16,350 nt of DNA from Hungatella sp. UBA5385 (GCA_002409995.1 DHOR01000044.1:149636-165985); one strand, 5' to 3'; counted from the first letter of the stretch, positions 9,401 through 16,350 are shown. Notes: generated by a model from the sequence alone, not told the origin. Numbers and translations: made by a program.

Positions 9401-12400
9401 AAGAATCATTATCAATGGTATGTTGGAAGCTGTTATTATTAATGACCAGAACAACAAAAGCCCAATCTTAAAGATTACAAAAGATTCCACAGCAACCTTA
9501 ACAGGCAACAGCACTCTTACCAATAATTATTACAGTGGAGCAGACGTATATGGAAGCCTCATACTTACGGGGAACGATGGTGAGGTAAACAGGCAGCTAT
9601 TTAATATTGACGGATATTATGCTCAAATGTTTGCTTCCGCAAGTTTGGAAATGAATGGATATTCCAGGATTATTGCGGAGAAAGATTTAGAACGCAGAGG
9701 AAATATGTCCATATATGGAATCTATTCAACAGCAGGCAGTATTGATGTTCTGATGAGGGAACATAGTGCGATTGTGAAAGACGGAACTATGCTGCTAAGC
9801 GGTATATATGCTTCAGGAAACAACAGTAACGTAAAGCTGCAGGATTTTTCCTCCATTGTCAATACTACGCCTGGAAAAATAAGCAGTAATAATGGTGCAA
9901 TCAATGTATCAAACGGGGGAACTGTAGTAATGGAGGACTCCTCCAGTATTGTTTATCCTGAGACGGCTGGATATACCGGTATATATGTAGGTAAAAACAG
10001 TAAACTTATTATGAAGGATACGTCCAAAATAGTAAACCCTACGTATGGTTTTTATCTTTTAGGATTGGTTGATATTCAAATGCAGGATTTTGCTGAAATA
10101 GTTAATGCCTCTACCTATGGAGTATACCTGTCAGGCGGCACACAAGGCACTCTGTCTATGAATATGAATGATGATGCCAAACCTGGAGATTCAGCAAAAA
10201 TAACAGCCAACAATGGTTTTCTATTTGCCACTAATTTATCAATGACTATTAAGATGGGGAAAAATGCTCTGGTGGTCAGAAAGGCTGGAACCAGATCCGG
10301 TAATGGTATTTATTATAATATGTCAAATACCAGTATCTTTGAAGAACTGGTTTATATGAAAGATAACAGCCGGATTACCGGATTCGATAAGGCAGTTTAT
10401 ATCCATGAGTTTCATAGCCCTCTTCTTTTTAAAATGGAAGACTATGCGGCAATAGATGGCAACAACAATGGTATTTATGAATATGATGGCGGCTACTACG
10501 GATCAGACTATATAAACATTGAAATGTCAGATTACTCCAGAATTTCCGGTAATACCAATTATGGTATTAAACTAAATGGAGGAGTTAAGTTTGTAGAGGG
10601 ATCAGGAAAGTACCATAAAATAACATTAAAGGACCAAGCAATTATTGGGGGAAGCAATAATCTCTATGATGCATCTGATCCAACATCAGGAAATGGGAAA
10701 ACTGGTATTTATGCTAATAGCCCATTGCAACTAAATATGAGCGGAAAATCACAGATAGCCAGAAATGGAGGAAGTGACAATTCTTCCAATGCTGATGCAA
10801 ATGGTATTTATTTAACCAGATACAATTCCACCGGTTATTACCGTGCAGGAGTAGCTAAAATTACATTAAGCGAAAAGGCATCTATTAACAACAACAGAGG
10901 CGGTGTTTTTGCCGCTGCAGGCAGCCAGACTGTGCCAAATCCATGTGAAATCACATTGGAAGATGAAGCATCCATAAAGGATAATACAGATGCAGTCTAT
11001 TTAAAAGCAGCTGATCAAAAGATTCAACTTAAAGATTCCTCCTATTTAGGCAAGGATGGGTTAAATAAAAACACTTCTTTGGATAGTTATGGAACCCTTA
11101 TATTAGATGGGAAAAGTACCATAGAATCAGTTGTTTATTTAAGAACTCCAACCAATCCTATTACTATGACTCATGGAGTTACTGATCCTTTAAGGGAATA
11201 TCAGTTATGGCTGGCAGAAGGATTTTTAGGAAAGACGGTTGTACAGCCTGATGATCCATCAGGAGTATCTGGAGGTATGACAGATGTAACAGATCAATTG
11301 AATTACTTTAAAAAGGTTGGGGCTGGTGGACTGGCTGCCGAGAAAAACCTGGCTAAGTCTGCACCTAATATTATTCTGACAGGGGAAAATAATGTCTACC
11401 TGGCAGGCAACGGCAAGGACACCAATGATGGTAACAGCCCGGTTACTGCAGTCAGAACCTTTAAACGTGCAAAAGAACTTTTGGAAACAGGCTATTATAC
11501 AGATGGTGCCAATATTATTATCTGCACCACTATTGTAAATGTTCTGCCGGAAGATAATGAATGGTCCTTTGATAATGAAGGAAAAGTGAAAAATCAACAA
11601 AGCGGTGACCGATGGACACCTAAGGTAATCCGTTATAAGGAGTATAAAGGGCAGTTAATTGGAGTTGCTAATGGTACAAGCTATGCTTCTGAATTAACCT
11701 TAAAAAACATTATAATTGATGGTGGTTCAGATGAGATTATTCTGAATTCAATATCAGATAACGAGATTCTGTATATAGGATTAGGCACCACTGCGCATTT
11801 AAAAGAAGGTGCAGTTCTGCAGAATAATAAAGCAGTAAGAAATGGGTATTATAGCACTAATAGTACCATGGGGGTAAAAGTTTATGGAGGTACATTGGAA
11901 ATTGATGGCGGAACCATTCGAAATATGGTCAGGGAAAGCACCGGAACTTTTAGCAGTTATTATTTTTCTTCTGCCATTGCCTGTCAGAGTTTAACAAACT
12001 ACCCGGCAAAGGTAATTATGAAATCCGGGCAGATTGTGGATAATACTCTGAACTTACCAAAATCAAACAGTGGACTGACTCGTTTAGGCACCATATTCCT
12101 CAATACCGGTACAGAAATGATAATGAGTGGAGGGGTAATTGAAAACAATCAGATTATCACTCAAAACAAGACACCACAAGCAGGTACAATTTTTAACTCT
12201 GATGCAGATGTTCGTATAGAAGGTGGAATCATAAGAGGAAATTCCAGCTATCGTGGAAGTGGAATTTACTATAACAGCGATAGCAGCAAAGGAGGCCTGA
12301 TTATTGCAGGCGGACAGATTACAGGCAATACAACTCCCGATCCTTCCACTACACAGCCTCAGGGGATTAACTCACCCGTTTATATTGGTGGGAATAATTT

Positions 12401-15400
12401 TCAGCTGAAAGGCGGAGGTGCTGACATAAGGGATAATATCTATTTGTCCAGTACCAATAATATAGTAAAAGCTAGCGGAAGGATTTCCCAGACAGGAAGA
12501 GTATATCATTTATACTTGGCACAGGGGAATGGGGCTGCCCAGTTTAAAAAAGGCAGCACAGTTGTCCAGCCCGATGGAAGTTATATCACAGATGTGTCCC
12601 CATACTTAAAATATTTTCAGATACATTCCAGTGAATATATACTGGATATGGGACATTCCCTAAATCCGGCAGGAACAGTTCCGGGAGTTACAGAGGATAA
12701 GTGTTTAATCTTAATGAAAGCGGTATATCTGGATTCTGTAAAGGGACTGAACACTAACAATGGATCATCTCCTGCAAAAGCAGTTAACACCTTTGCAAAG
12801 GCAAAGGAAATAGGGCAGTCAGGCTATGGAAGCGTCAGCCACTATGTTATCTACATAAGCGGAAAAGCAGTTAATACAATGGATGAGAAAACCTGGTCTC
12901 TTCCGGAACCGGCCTATATGTGCCGTTACACAGGTTTCCCGATTTATGATTCCAAGGGAAATGAGACTCCGGAGATTAAGAGGGCATATTACGGTCACTT
13001 AATTGAACCTGCCTACCCATTGGCTATGGATCACTTAACTGTATATGGAAGGCGTATCACTGATACCACAGCCAGTAATGGTGACAGCATTTTAAAGATA
13101 AATCCCGGTATTGCAGTGACAATAAGGGAAAATGTGGTTTTTGAGCGAAACTATAATATTGGAAACTATATAGCTGAAGATGGGATTGCAGACAATTTAA
13201 GCTCAAAAGGCGGAGCTGTCTTTGTGGATGCAGGAGGTCAGCTGTCCATGAGTGCAGGAAGTATCCAGGATACAGAAAGCTCTTATGGAAGCGCAATATA
13301 TCTGGAAGCCAGCAAAACTGATCCCGGAGTGTATGGTAAATTATATCTTACAGGAAGCCCGGTAATCACAGGCAAGGTTTATTTAAACGGTGAGTCAACA
13401 GCAACAGCAGCTTACATTGAGCCGGACAATAACTATAAGCCCGGGCAGGCTTTAAGCATATCTGTGGGAAATGACTATAACGGCAGACCGGTGATTTCTT
13501 ACAGTGATGGTACGATCCCCGGATATGAGGAGATGAAAAATTATGTTTTCGATGATGCAATACAAGGTTTATATGATATTGTAAATCGTCCAGCTGCAGA
13601 AAATACACTGGAGCTTAACATGCGAAGAGCCATTTATCTGGATGGCCAGAGTGGTGATGATATTAACGGTGACGGACTTACCCCTAAAACAGCATTCAAA
13701 ACCTTGAAAAAAGTGTATGAAAGCATAGGAACAGATTCCGGAACCAATGGTGTTTTAGTATTAGTTGCAGATACAGTTGAAATATCTGCAGCAACAGGAG
13801 AGCCTGCAGACATCGAATTAATGAATATCCAGGTTAAAGAAACCAATGGCAAAAGCCATTATAAAGGCTATTACAAGGACAAAGACGGCACCATAGAAAT
13901 CATAGGTCAGGTTTATTTTAAGCGTTATGCTCAACCTGATGCATATACAAAGGATGATGCTGTTTATACAGGTTTTGAAAAAGACACACTGTTAAATACA
14001 CTGTTTCATGTAAATGACGGCGGAAGCTTAACCATCAGCGGTATTTATATAGACGGTCACTCTCAGGATACCATTGGAAGTGACGTGACACTGACAGCAA
14101 AGGGAGTAGAAGCTGAATCACCACTCATTACAGTAGAAGGAACTGGCGTATTAAAGGCAGCTCGTGCAGAAGGTGTTGAAAACGGCATCGCAACAGCAAC
14201 TCTATTTACAAATAATATCAATACTAATATGAAATCTAAAGTATTAGGAGAGTTGAACCAGTCAAAGATCAGGGAGGGCAGTAGTGCAGGAATTGAGCTT
14301 TTGGAGGAAGGAACGGCCTATTTTGAGTACACAGAATTTAAGAATCTGGAGCTTGGAGAAAATGTGATTGCAGGAGGAACCGATGTTTACTCCAATGGTT
14401 ATCTCCATTTCAGCCAGTCCACTCTGTTCAGCGGAACTGTATATCTGGAAGGTTTTGGAACAGCAGATGCCAATCAAGATACCAGTCGTTATCTGACAGT
14501 AGATTTGTATGGAACACCGGCTCTTAATGATTTCCAGGTTCTCATGAGGGATTCTTATAAGGGAAGAACCGTTGTTGTTTATGAAAAAGGCATTACAGCT
14601 TCTCAGAAGGATGCAGCAACTTTCCGCCTGGAAGAAAGGGTAAAGGATTTCTTCTATTTGAGCAACAGGGAAAATTACCCGCACATTCTGGAGCTTTCAG
14701 TCCCGGTAGCCGTTTACATTGACGGCAATGCCGGTATAGATGGAGGCGAAGACCGAGTAGCCGGATCAACCCCTGAAACGCCTGTGAGAACATTAAAGAG
14801 AGCTTATGAACTGTTAAAAACAAGGGGCGGCAACACGATTTATGTTGTAAATACCATACAAATTTCAGGAACAGCGCAGGCAACAGGAAATTCTTATCAG
14901 GGCAGCGATGGACATGTTATTTTGGGAAGCACTAATAAAGTCAATATTGTTCGTTACATTCAGCCTGATTTTGCAAGAAATGACCCTTCCCTTGCAGATG
15001 AAAAGGGATATAAAGTAGATGATTTTACAGGTGTACTATTAAATGTTGCTGATGGCTCAAGTGCAGAATTCAGTCAAAATATATTCTTTGACGGTCATAG
15101 TGAGCCTAAAACAGGGACAGACTACCGCATGGAAGCAGTAGTAAGCAGAACATCAGAAGCAAAGGCGCCCATGATCACTGTTGAGGAAGGCGGTACCTTG
15201 AAGTTAAACGATGGTGTGACCCTGCAGGACAATAATAATACCTATGATGCAGGTACAGAATCAGGAACTGAATTAGCAGTTCTCGATGGCGGCGCAATAT
15301 ACAACAGCGGTATTGCAACAATAGACGGTACATTATTTACAAACAATGCTGCCAAAAAGGGCTCTGGTGTATATCAGGATGGAGAGTTTACCATTCTCAG

Positions 15401-16328
15401 TGCACCGGAAAAACTGGAAAATCACTCCTTCTATCTGACAACAGAGTATACAGGAACCCAAGATGCCCCTGTATGGGGAACAGACCATGTAATTCAGGTT
15501 GGAGCTATGATTCCTGATAACATCGGTTTTGAAGTGGACATGGATCATGCAGTGAAAGGAAGGGATGTAATACGATTTACAGATTCGTCCGCTTATAATC
15601 CAAATGCAGATGCAGAGCATGATCATTTTAGACTGGGACTGACAGTTCCTGCGGATTTATTCCTTGTGGAAGATAAAATGAATCCTGAGGTGCTGGAACT
15701 GCAGAACTGGGAGATTTTAGATGTGGAAGTGCCCCAGGATATCTATCTGGTGGTGAAGCAAAGAGGAAGTTTAGAAAATACTGCTAAATTAACAGCCATT
15801 CGTACAGATGCAGATGGAGAGGATTTATTCAGTTCTCCTGAGTACACCATTAAGAATAAGGGTATATATGATGTGAAAATATTTGTGGAATCATTTGCAA
15901 ATAAAAACATAGCTGCAGGAATTACTGATGACCCTATGAACCTGTCAGATTCTCCTTATTCGTTATATAGTAATAAAGATATGTATCTGGCAATTAAGGG
16001 AATGGATGATGGCAGCACAGGATCAGGATTTACCTTCTCTGAAACCCCGCTGAAGCCATACGCTGAGTCAACAGAAACAGCAGTATTGCTGGGAGCTTTA
16101 AAATCAGGAACAGACGGAAACTTCGCATTTGTGGGAGCTTTCGGACCTGGTTTTGTAGAGAAGTATCTGGACAGCACTTTCCTAATTGAAGGTGAGGGAG
16201 TAACCAGAGAAAAAGCTCAGCAGTATATGGATGGAAGTTCAGACGATGGAATTGTCCATGCAAGAGCTAAATATGAAATGAAATACAGGATCGAAATTGA
16301 TCCGCCCAGAAGGAATCTTCCGAGGTAA
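3429..16328 (+). CDS. Giant secreted multi-unit beta-helix surface protein (putative adhesin)
   Basis: About 4,299 residues (4,306 if ATG 3408 is used). Residues 1-28 are a signal peptide with a likely cut after VYA. Next come an acidic 14-residue tandem repeat (about 65-120) and a Thr/Ser/Glu/Gln-rich linker (about 320-450). Eight head motifs of the type YLDG..GxD..NGxSP..AVxTF mark unit starts near residues 128, 651, 916, 1862, 2654, 3096, 3400 and 3760. Units 3 and 4 hold long ladders typical of right-handed parallel beta-helices (pectate-lyase-like, resembling chlamydial Pmp and other adhesin-like proteins). From about 4100 to the end there is a probable beta-sandwich domain. Cysteine is very rare (about 11). 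It is presumably exported by Sec and displayed at the surface; binding or stalk function is inferred. No LPXTG, SLH or choline-binding anchor is visible, and the 3' end looks frameshifted. No catalytic motif was recognised. Confidence 0.85.
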   Translation: MIKKLQRIIALFLCITMILPAQGLPVYANTTDIVSEGTEMVAESDNAGESETAIPLESADEEDEDQISEAIPLENEDEDRISETFPLETIEDDRISEPLPLELIEEDRINEAFPLEDLDDQFPFDEAVIYWNPGGAIPKASDYENENSDEWEILATSSDAWSTGHSGKSSRNIAGLTPYKPVKTLKEALKRAEQMQEDGVDSGEITIYVMNPMEIKDGQLYILNAGNIRLVSWPGRSYNNDSLFYINGGQLTLVNATLESGSDDVNEEDTELIYMRGGTLQMGQNVTVNGRIVMDYRSKVEELDWLENTTKDNNMVENDPSAEAETTEVVSSEQEVIDTEEAAEEDETSEQEVIETAEAETSEQKAAEAEDSESLVQEVIESAEAETSEQEIAETSETAETEISEQEATETAELPETTKAKTSQQEKSEPSKTETSNQEVPEDNKDNYQEVAKENTNNIFVTTETTSGDPFIARIRKTDLKRIEFFNISNYTFDTDEENIEMIRDTKTASTWREPIIELLEGFGSNNENYLLDVRGDEETSEIELVKTLYADSHSEEEFEELFTLIETSEETWDLFTYSEIAASVRNTDYDVDTFNFIDEDFNTADEINEANEPDTEEAEDINNGPGAIMAIPGTIMTQKTLIATRNTTGKTIYWNPGPSGTYEEGTYPVGDDKLYDGSRPDAPVKTWKKAVEKAEGGTIIVMNSADLSKSTAGDYIPVQGDGSFLISSETPETIVTVRPWSFNIQPAFIVGENNTLVLKNVILAGYIKNNAVTETDMVKSEKGSIIIEENVTADSGYIYVESYPQIENTPIKVTSTDSAYDGTIKLFYSEINENLYYRFRDVVIPYGNLKDSIVTEADKITVGNALLTRMALHPSHRDDIHGGTSRFDWILRQDTAEDDTVADSENLELYTEYYYDAIYLDGVRGNDNNYGATCEYPVKTWAEAKTIWNREMAKSILARNEAKAAGKTPEQIEERFPLPDVIYICGTVTVDSHEPDWKLNQWPGDYDGSTVITEVRPHTDIPNKADSTDSIHEIPKVLVKVAAGGDLTIEDVLIRNMTDDKGSDTIQVEGGKLTFAGTTTLTGELQAKGANTGKTITYGEHVVVSDGGIFIMDDSWTGSIMRRQHGVTVSGNGSGVIMNNGEIRENNSYDKVLYDAKDDNQLLGAGVVITDGATFTMNGGKITENTVYEYGAGVYVKGQNTTFVMNKGEISNNKAAEKFIPASTSKFLRGYGIGIYGGTDSKIYIGNGVTPAEDAVIAGNNGYLVSGAGIYSDGSLLKINQATVSNNFTNPINNSNVSYGVGIYTGAVTTFEMDDSKVTGNYGSTTNYGEALGAGIYTNSTADNYIRGSEISDNKVGYEYSVGYSYGGGLYVTGKLDVEDTEIFGNQAAHGGGIYFIGTQLNISDTHVYSNTARGIRNTGNGIGGGIYINKGDVTIKDGTIIGGDNESEGNWVYQSGGGIYQYSGKLTLDASSLGKIKISNNNTNSVSGNGGGGIFSNGTLVMNNTEVSYNKAASYGSGGGVYAANTSTITNSEIKFNEARLGGGIYKTNNSIYIYNCTLDSNTAYEYGGGFYGIYSNGYFKDTTIKKNKAQNGGGIYGTMSNYSSYGNYYLTDCYIIDNIASHNGGGVYSDGYLLTASYYSTKFYFTETQEGKFQLSGNTAENGGGIYSGMGIVHMDIVGSFKNTATIQGSNLYLSSSNNWILQGSFLQPDTEPAAGIYNVYVDIVNSNTSHSLYLDPAKVTIEKKSSAADPDAIYLNTANSFLTYLSAPPNNDLGTLPIDMNKENFKVGSIVIKPANTLWSTYFYRTKPDGTGLEPGYRRPYNPALADANVNVEYSTGDKLPRRTQLGGYKKNVVLIGEGVYLASSGNDTKNGTSPDDAVATFKRAKEILAKRINNAANDTNNIEGYSPIIYISDTVNILTDEKWELDYTDTAKFASSAGAINEKYADAEEAAGDPVCDAQIRRFASFIDKPMIVVGDDTNHADFETGRIIINGMLEAVIINDQNNKSPILKITKDSTATLTGNSTLTNNYYSGADVYGSLILTGNDGEVNRQLFNIDGYYAQMFASASLEMNGYSRIIAEKDLERRGNMSIYGIYSTAGSIDVLMREHSAIVKDGTMLLSGIYASGNNSNVKLQDFSSIVNTTPGKISSNNGAINVSNGGTVVMEDSSSIVYPETAGYTGIYVGKNSKLIMKDTSKIVNPTYGFYLLGLVDIQMQDFAEIVNASTYGVYLSGGTQGTLSMNMNDDAKPGDSAKITANNGFLFATNLSMTIKMGKNALVVRKAGTRSGNGIYYNMSNTSIFEELVYMKDNSRITGFDKAVYIHEFHSPLLFKMEDYAAIDGNNNGIYEYDGGYYGSDYINIEMSDYSRISGNTNYGIKLNGGVKFVEGSGKYHKITLKDQAIIGGSNNLYDASDPTSGNGKTGIYANSPLQLNMSGKSQIARNGGSDNSSNADANGIYLTRYNSTGYYRAGVAKITLSEKASINNNRGGVFAAAGSQTVPNPCEITLEDEASIKDNTDAVYLKAADQKIQLKDSSYLGKDGLNKNTSLDSYGTLILDGKSTIESVVYLRTPTNPITMTHGVTDPLREYQLWLAEGFLGKTVVQPDDPSGVSGGMTDVTDQLNYFKKVGAGGLAAEKNLAKSAPNIILTGENNVYLAGNGKDTNDGNSPVTAVRTFKRAKELLETGYYTDGANIIICTTIVNVLPEDNEWSFDNEGKVKNQQSGDRWTPKVIRYKEYKGQLIGVANGTSYASELTLKNIIIDGGSDEIILNSISDNEILYIGLGTTAHLKEGAVLQNNKAVRNGYYSTNSTMGVKVYGGTLEIDGGTIRNMVRESTGTFSSYYFSSAIACQSLTNYPAKVIMKSGQIVDNTLNLPKSNSGLTRLGTIFLNTGTEMIMSGGVIENNQIITQNKTPQAGTIFNSDADVRIEGGIIRGNSSYRGSGIYYNSDSSKGGLIIAGGQITGNTTPDPSTTQPQGINSPVYIGGNNFQLKGGGADIRDNIYLSSTNNIVKASGRISQTGRVYHLYLAQGNGAAQFKKGSTVVQPDGSYITDVSPYLKYFQIHSSEYILDMGHSLNPAGTVPGVTEDKCLILMKAVYLDSVKGLNTNNGSSPAKAVNTFAKAKEIGQSGYGSVSHYVIYISGKAVNTMDEKTWSLPEPAYMCRYTGFPIYDSKGNETPEIKRAYYGHLIEPAYPLAMDHLTVYGRRITDTTASNGDSILKINPGIAVTIRENVVFERNYNIGNYIAEDGIADNLSSKGGAVFVDAGGQLSMSAGSIQDTESSYGSAIYLEASKTDPGVYGKLYLTGSPVITGKVYLNGESTATAAYIEPDNNYKPGQALSISVGNDYNGRPVISYSDGTIPGYEEMKNYVFDDAIQGLYDIVNRPAAENTLELNMRRAIYLDGQSGDDINGDGLTPKTAFKTLKKVYESIGTDSGTNGVLVLVADTVEISAATGEPADIELMNIQVKETNGKSHYKGYYKDKDGTIEIIGQVYFKRYAQPDAYTKDDAVYTGFEKDTLLNTLFHVNDGGSLTISGIYIDGHSQDTIGSDVTLTAKGVEAESPLITVEGTGVLKAARAEGVENGIATATLFTNNINTNMKSKVLGELNQSKIREGSSAGIELLEEGTAYFEYTEFKNLELGENVIAGGTDVYSNGYLHFSQSTLFSGTVYLEGFGTADANQDTSRYLTVDLYGTPALNDFQVLMRDSYKGRTVVVYEKGITASQKDAATFRLEERVKDFFYLSNRENYPHILELSVPVAVYIDGNAGIDGGEDRVAGSTPETPVRTLKRAYELLKTRGGNTIYVVNTIQISGTAQATGNSYQGSDGHVILGSTNKVNIVRYIQPDFARNDPSLADEKGYKVDDFTGVLLNVADGSSAEFSQNIFFDGHSEPKTGTDYRMEAVVSRTSEAKAPMITVEEGGTLKLNDGVTLQDNNNTYDAGTESGTELAVLDGGAIYNSGIATIDGTLFTNNAAKKGSGVYQDGEFTILSAPEKLENHSFYLTTEYTGTQDAPVWGTDHVIQVGAMIPDNIGFEVDMDHAVKGRDVIRFTDSSAYNPNADAEHDHFRLGLTVPADLFLVEDKMNPEVLELQNWEILDVEVPQDIYLVVKQRGSLENTAKLTAIRTDADGEDLFSSPEYTIKNKGIYDVKIFVESFANKNIAAGITDDPMNLSDSPYSLYSNKDMYLAIKGMDDGSTGSGFTFSETPLKPYAESTETAVLLGALKSGTDGNFAFVGAFGPGFVEKYLDSTFLIEGEGVTREKAQQYMDGSSDDGIVHARAKYEMKYRIEIDPPRRNLPR
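3621..3788 (+). repeat. 42-bp acidic tandem repeat, four copies
   Basis: Within the giant gene, four units start at 3621, 3663, 3705 and 3747, each 42 nt (14 codons) apart, with a partial copy before them (about 3583-3620). The coded unit is D-Q/R-I-S/N-E-x-F/I/L-P-L-E plus four mostly acidic residues. Third-position differences between copies show that the repeats have diverged at DNA level while keeping the protein pattern. This makes a negatively charged, probably extended segment just after the signal peptide. Confidence 0.85.
4419..4750 (+). repeat. Degenerate 39-bp repeat coding a Thr/Ser/Glu/Gln-rich linker
   Basis: The sequence codes for recurrent ETSEQE-type units. CTCAGAGCAGGAAGTGATAG occurs identically at 4421-4440 and 4472-4491. 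A 22-bp stretch beginning CAGCAGAAGCTGAGACC recurs at 4495-4516 and 4573-4594, 78 nt (two times 39) apart. The basic period is 13 codons. The product is low-complexity and acidic, and is probably a flexible or extended spacer between the first head unit and the following acidic region. The reverse strand is open here only because of the repeat composition. Confidence 0.75.
6921..8505 (+). repeat. GGGIY ladder: about 17 beta-helix rungs in unit 3
   Basis: Residues about 1165-1692 of the giant protein. I count about 17 segments that start with G-A/G/V-G-I/V/L/F-Y/F followed by an alternating hydrophobic strand and an Asn-containing turn, for example GGGLYVTGKLDVEDTEIFGN. Early rungs use GAG or GVG (6921 to about 7500) and later rungs mostly GGG (from about 7531). 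Spacing varies from about 23 to 40 residues because of loops. This is the pattern of a right-handed parallel beta-helix, like the GGAI/FxxN ladder of chlamydial Pmp proteins. Confidence 0.75.
9717..11061 (+). repeat. GIY...IxMxDxSxI ladder: about 15 beta-helix rungs in unit 4
   Basis: Residues about 2097-2545 of the giant protein. About 15 segments start with GIY or a variant (GFY, GVY, AVY) and then have a strand of the form I/V/L-x-M/L-x-D-x-S/A-x-I, for example GIYVGKNSKLIMKDTSKIVN. The glycine triplet of the unit 3 ladder is lost and a Met/Leu-x-Asp-x-Ser core replaces it. This suggests a second beta-helix with different packing, and not a simple copy of unit 3. Confidence 0.65.
13627..15730 (+). 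repeat. Two closely related C-terminal units (7 and 8)
   Basis: Units starting near 13627 and 14706 align through their whole length. Both have the head (AIYLDGQSGDD and AVYIDGNAGID), then TP..A/P-V/F-x-TLK, a strand ending V-A/N-DTV/TI, a block with RY-A/I-QPD (about 13921 and 14953), LLN-x-L/V...V-N/A-DG, then I-Y/F-I/F-DGHS, a PLITVE / PMITVE strand, and a cap with KGRTVVVYEKG (about 14560) or KGRDVIRFTD (about 15556). They are divergent at DNA level, so the duplication is old or under protein-level selection. Confidence 0.65.
15727..16325 (+). other. C-terminal domain of the giant protein
   Basis: After the eighth cap the sequence changes character: VPQDIYLVVKQRGSLENTA, then SPEYTIKNKGIYDVKIFVES, DMYLAIKG, GNFAFVGAFGP and AKYEMKYRIEI. 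It has no head motif and no rungs. The strand pattern, with EYTIKNKG followed by VKI and a final K-Y-x-M-x-Y-R-I-E strand, resembles beta-sandwich domains found at the ends of other Bacillota surface proteins (WxL-like or S-layer-associated). That likeness is an impression and not a family match. Confidence 0.35.
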
Positions 16329-16350
16329 TTTACCAGAGGGGTTCGACCCT
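16306..16350 (+). other. Open alternative frame that probably continues the giant gene
   Basis: In the +1 shifted frame, bases 16306-16350 read PEGIFRGNLPEGFDP with no stop to the window edge. Dropping one C from the CCC run at 16305-16307 would join it smoothly, giving ...RIEIDPPEGIFRGN. The annotated frame instead ends in RRNLPR and a stop at 16326-16328. The gene is therefore probably longer than it appears, interrupted by a sequencing error, a real mutation, or less likely a programmed shift. Confidence 0.5.

Noticed and set aside
14262..14684. 140-codon reverse-strand frame
   Set aside because: It lies wholly inside the giant gene, in a region with clear protein-level similarity between units 7 and 8 on the + strand. 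The product has no recognisable motif.
16318..16341. LPXTG-like sorting signal at the end of the giant protein (LPR in frame, LPEGF in the shifted frame)
   Set aside because: Neither matches LPXTG, and no hydrophobic segment with a basic tail follows within the window.

Overview
The window looks like chromosomal DNA from an AT-rich, Gram-positive anaerobe of the Bacillota, probably class Clostridia and possibly Lachnospiraceae-like. The pointers are AGGAGG-type ribosome binding sites, AT-rich coding sequence, a DUF1292 protein, a Clostridia-style CobO and a giant secreted surface protein. The assignment is an inference; no rRNA or tRNA is present to test it.

Layout: all recognised genes are on the + strand. 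(1) At 1-17 there is a perfect G/C hairpin right at the window edge. (2) At 39-1883 there is a compact UvrD/Rep-type superfamily 1 helicase, followed 23 nt later by (3) a corrinoid adenosyltransferase, cobO (1907-2431); the two are probably one transcript. (4) At 2526-2858 there is a small acidic DUF1292 protein, with a possible promoter of its own and a long intrinsic terminator behind it (2884-2965). (5) At 2966-3428 there is an AT-rich, A-tract-laden intergenic region that holds a 58-codon ORF with a ribosome binding site (3198-3374). (6) The remaining 79% of the window is a single 12.9-kb reading frame (3429-16328) for a secreted protein of about 4,300 residues.

The giant protein is the main item of interest. 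It starts with a signal peptide, then has an acidic 14-residue tandem repeat and a Thr/Ser/Glu/Gln-rich 13-residue repeat. After that I count eight units that each open with a related head motif (hY-L-D-G...GxD...G-x-S/T-P...AVxTFxxAKEL). Several then run through a common middle block and a beta-helix-like ladder and close with a cap of the type GxTVVQPDG. Two long ladders differ in chemistry: one of about 17 GGGIY rungs and one of about 15 GIY...IxMxDxSxI rungs. It is best read as a string of right-handed parallel beta-helices projected from the cell surface, a likely adhesin or stalk.

The 3' end of the giant frame looks broken. It stops without any visible wall anchor, and a one-base change in a CCC run would carry translation on in a sensible frame to the last base of the window. 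No defence system, CRISPR array, transposon or metabolic cluster was found. I see no functional link between the first three housekeeping-type genes and the giant surface protein, and the terminator separates them.
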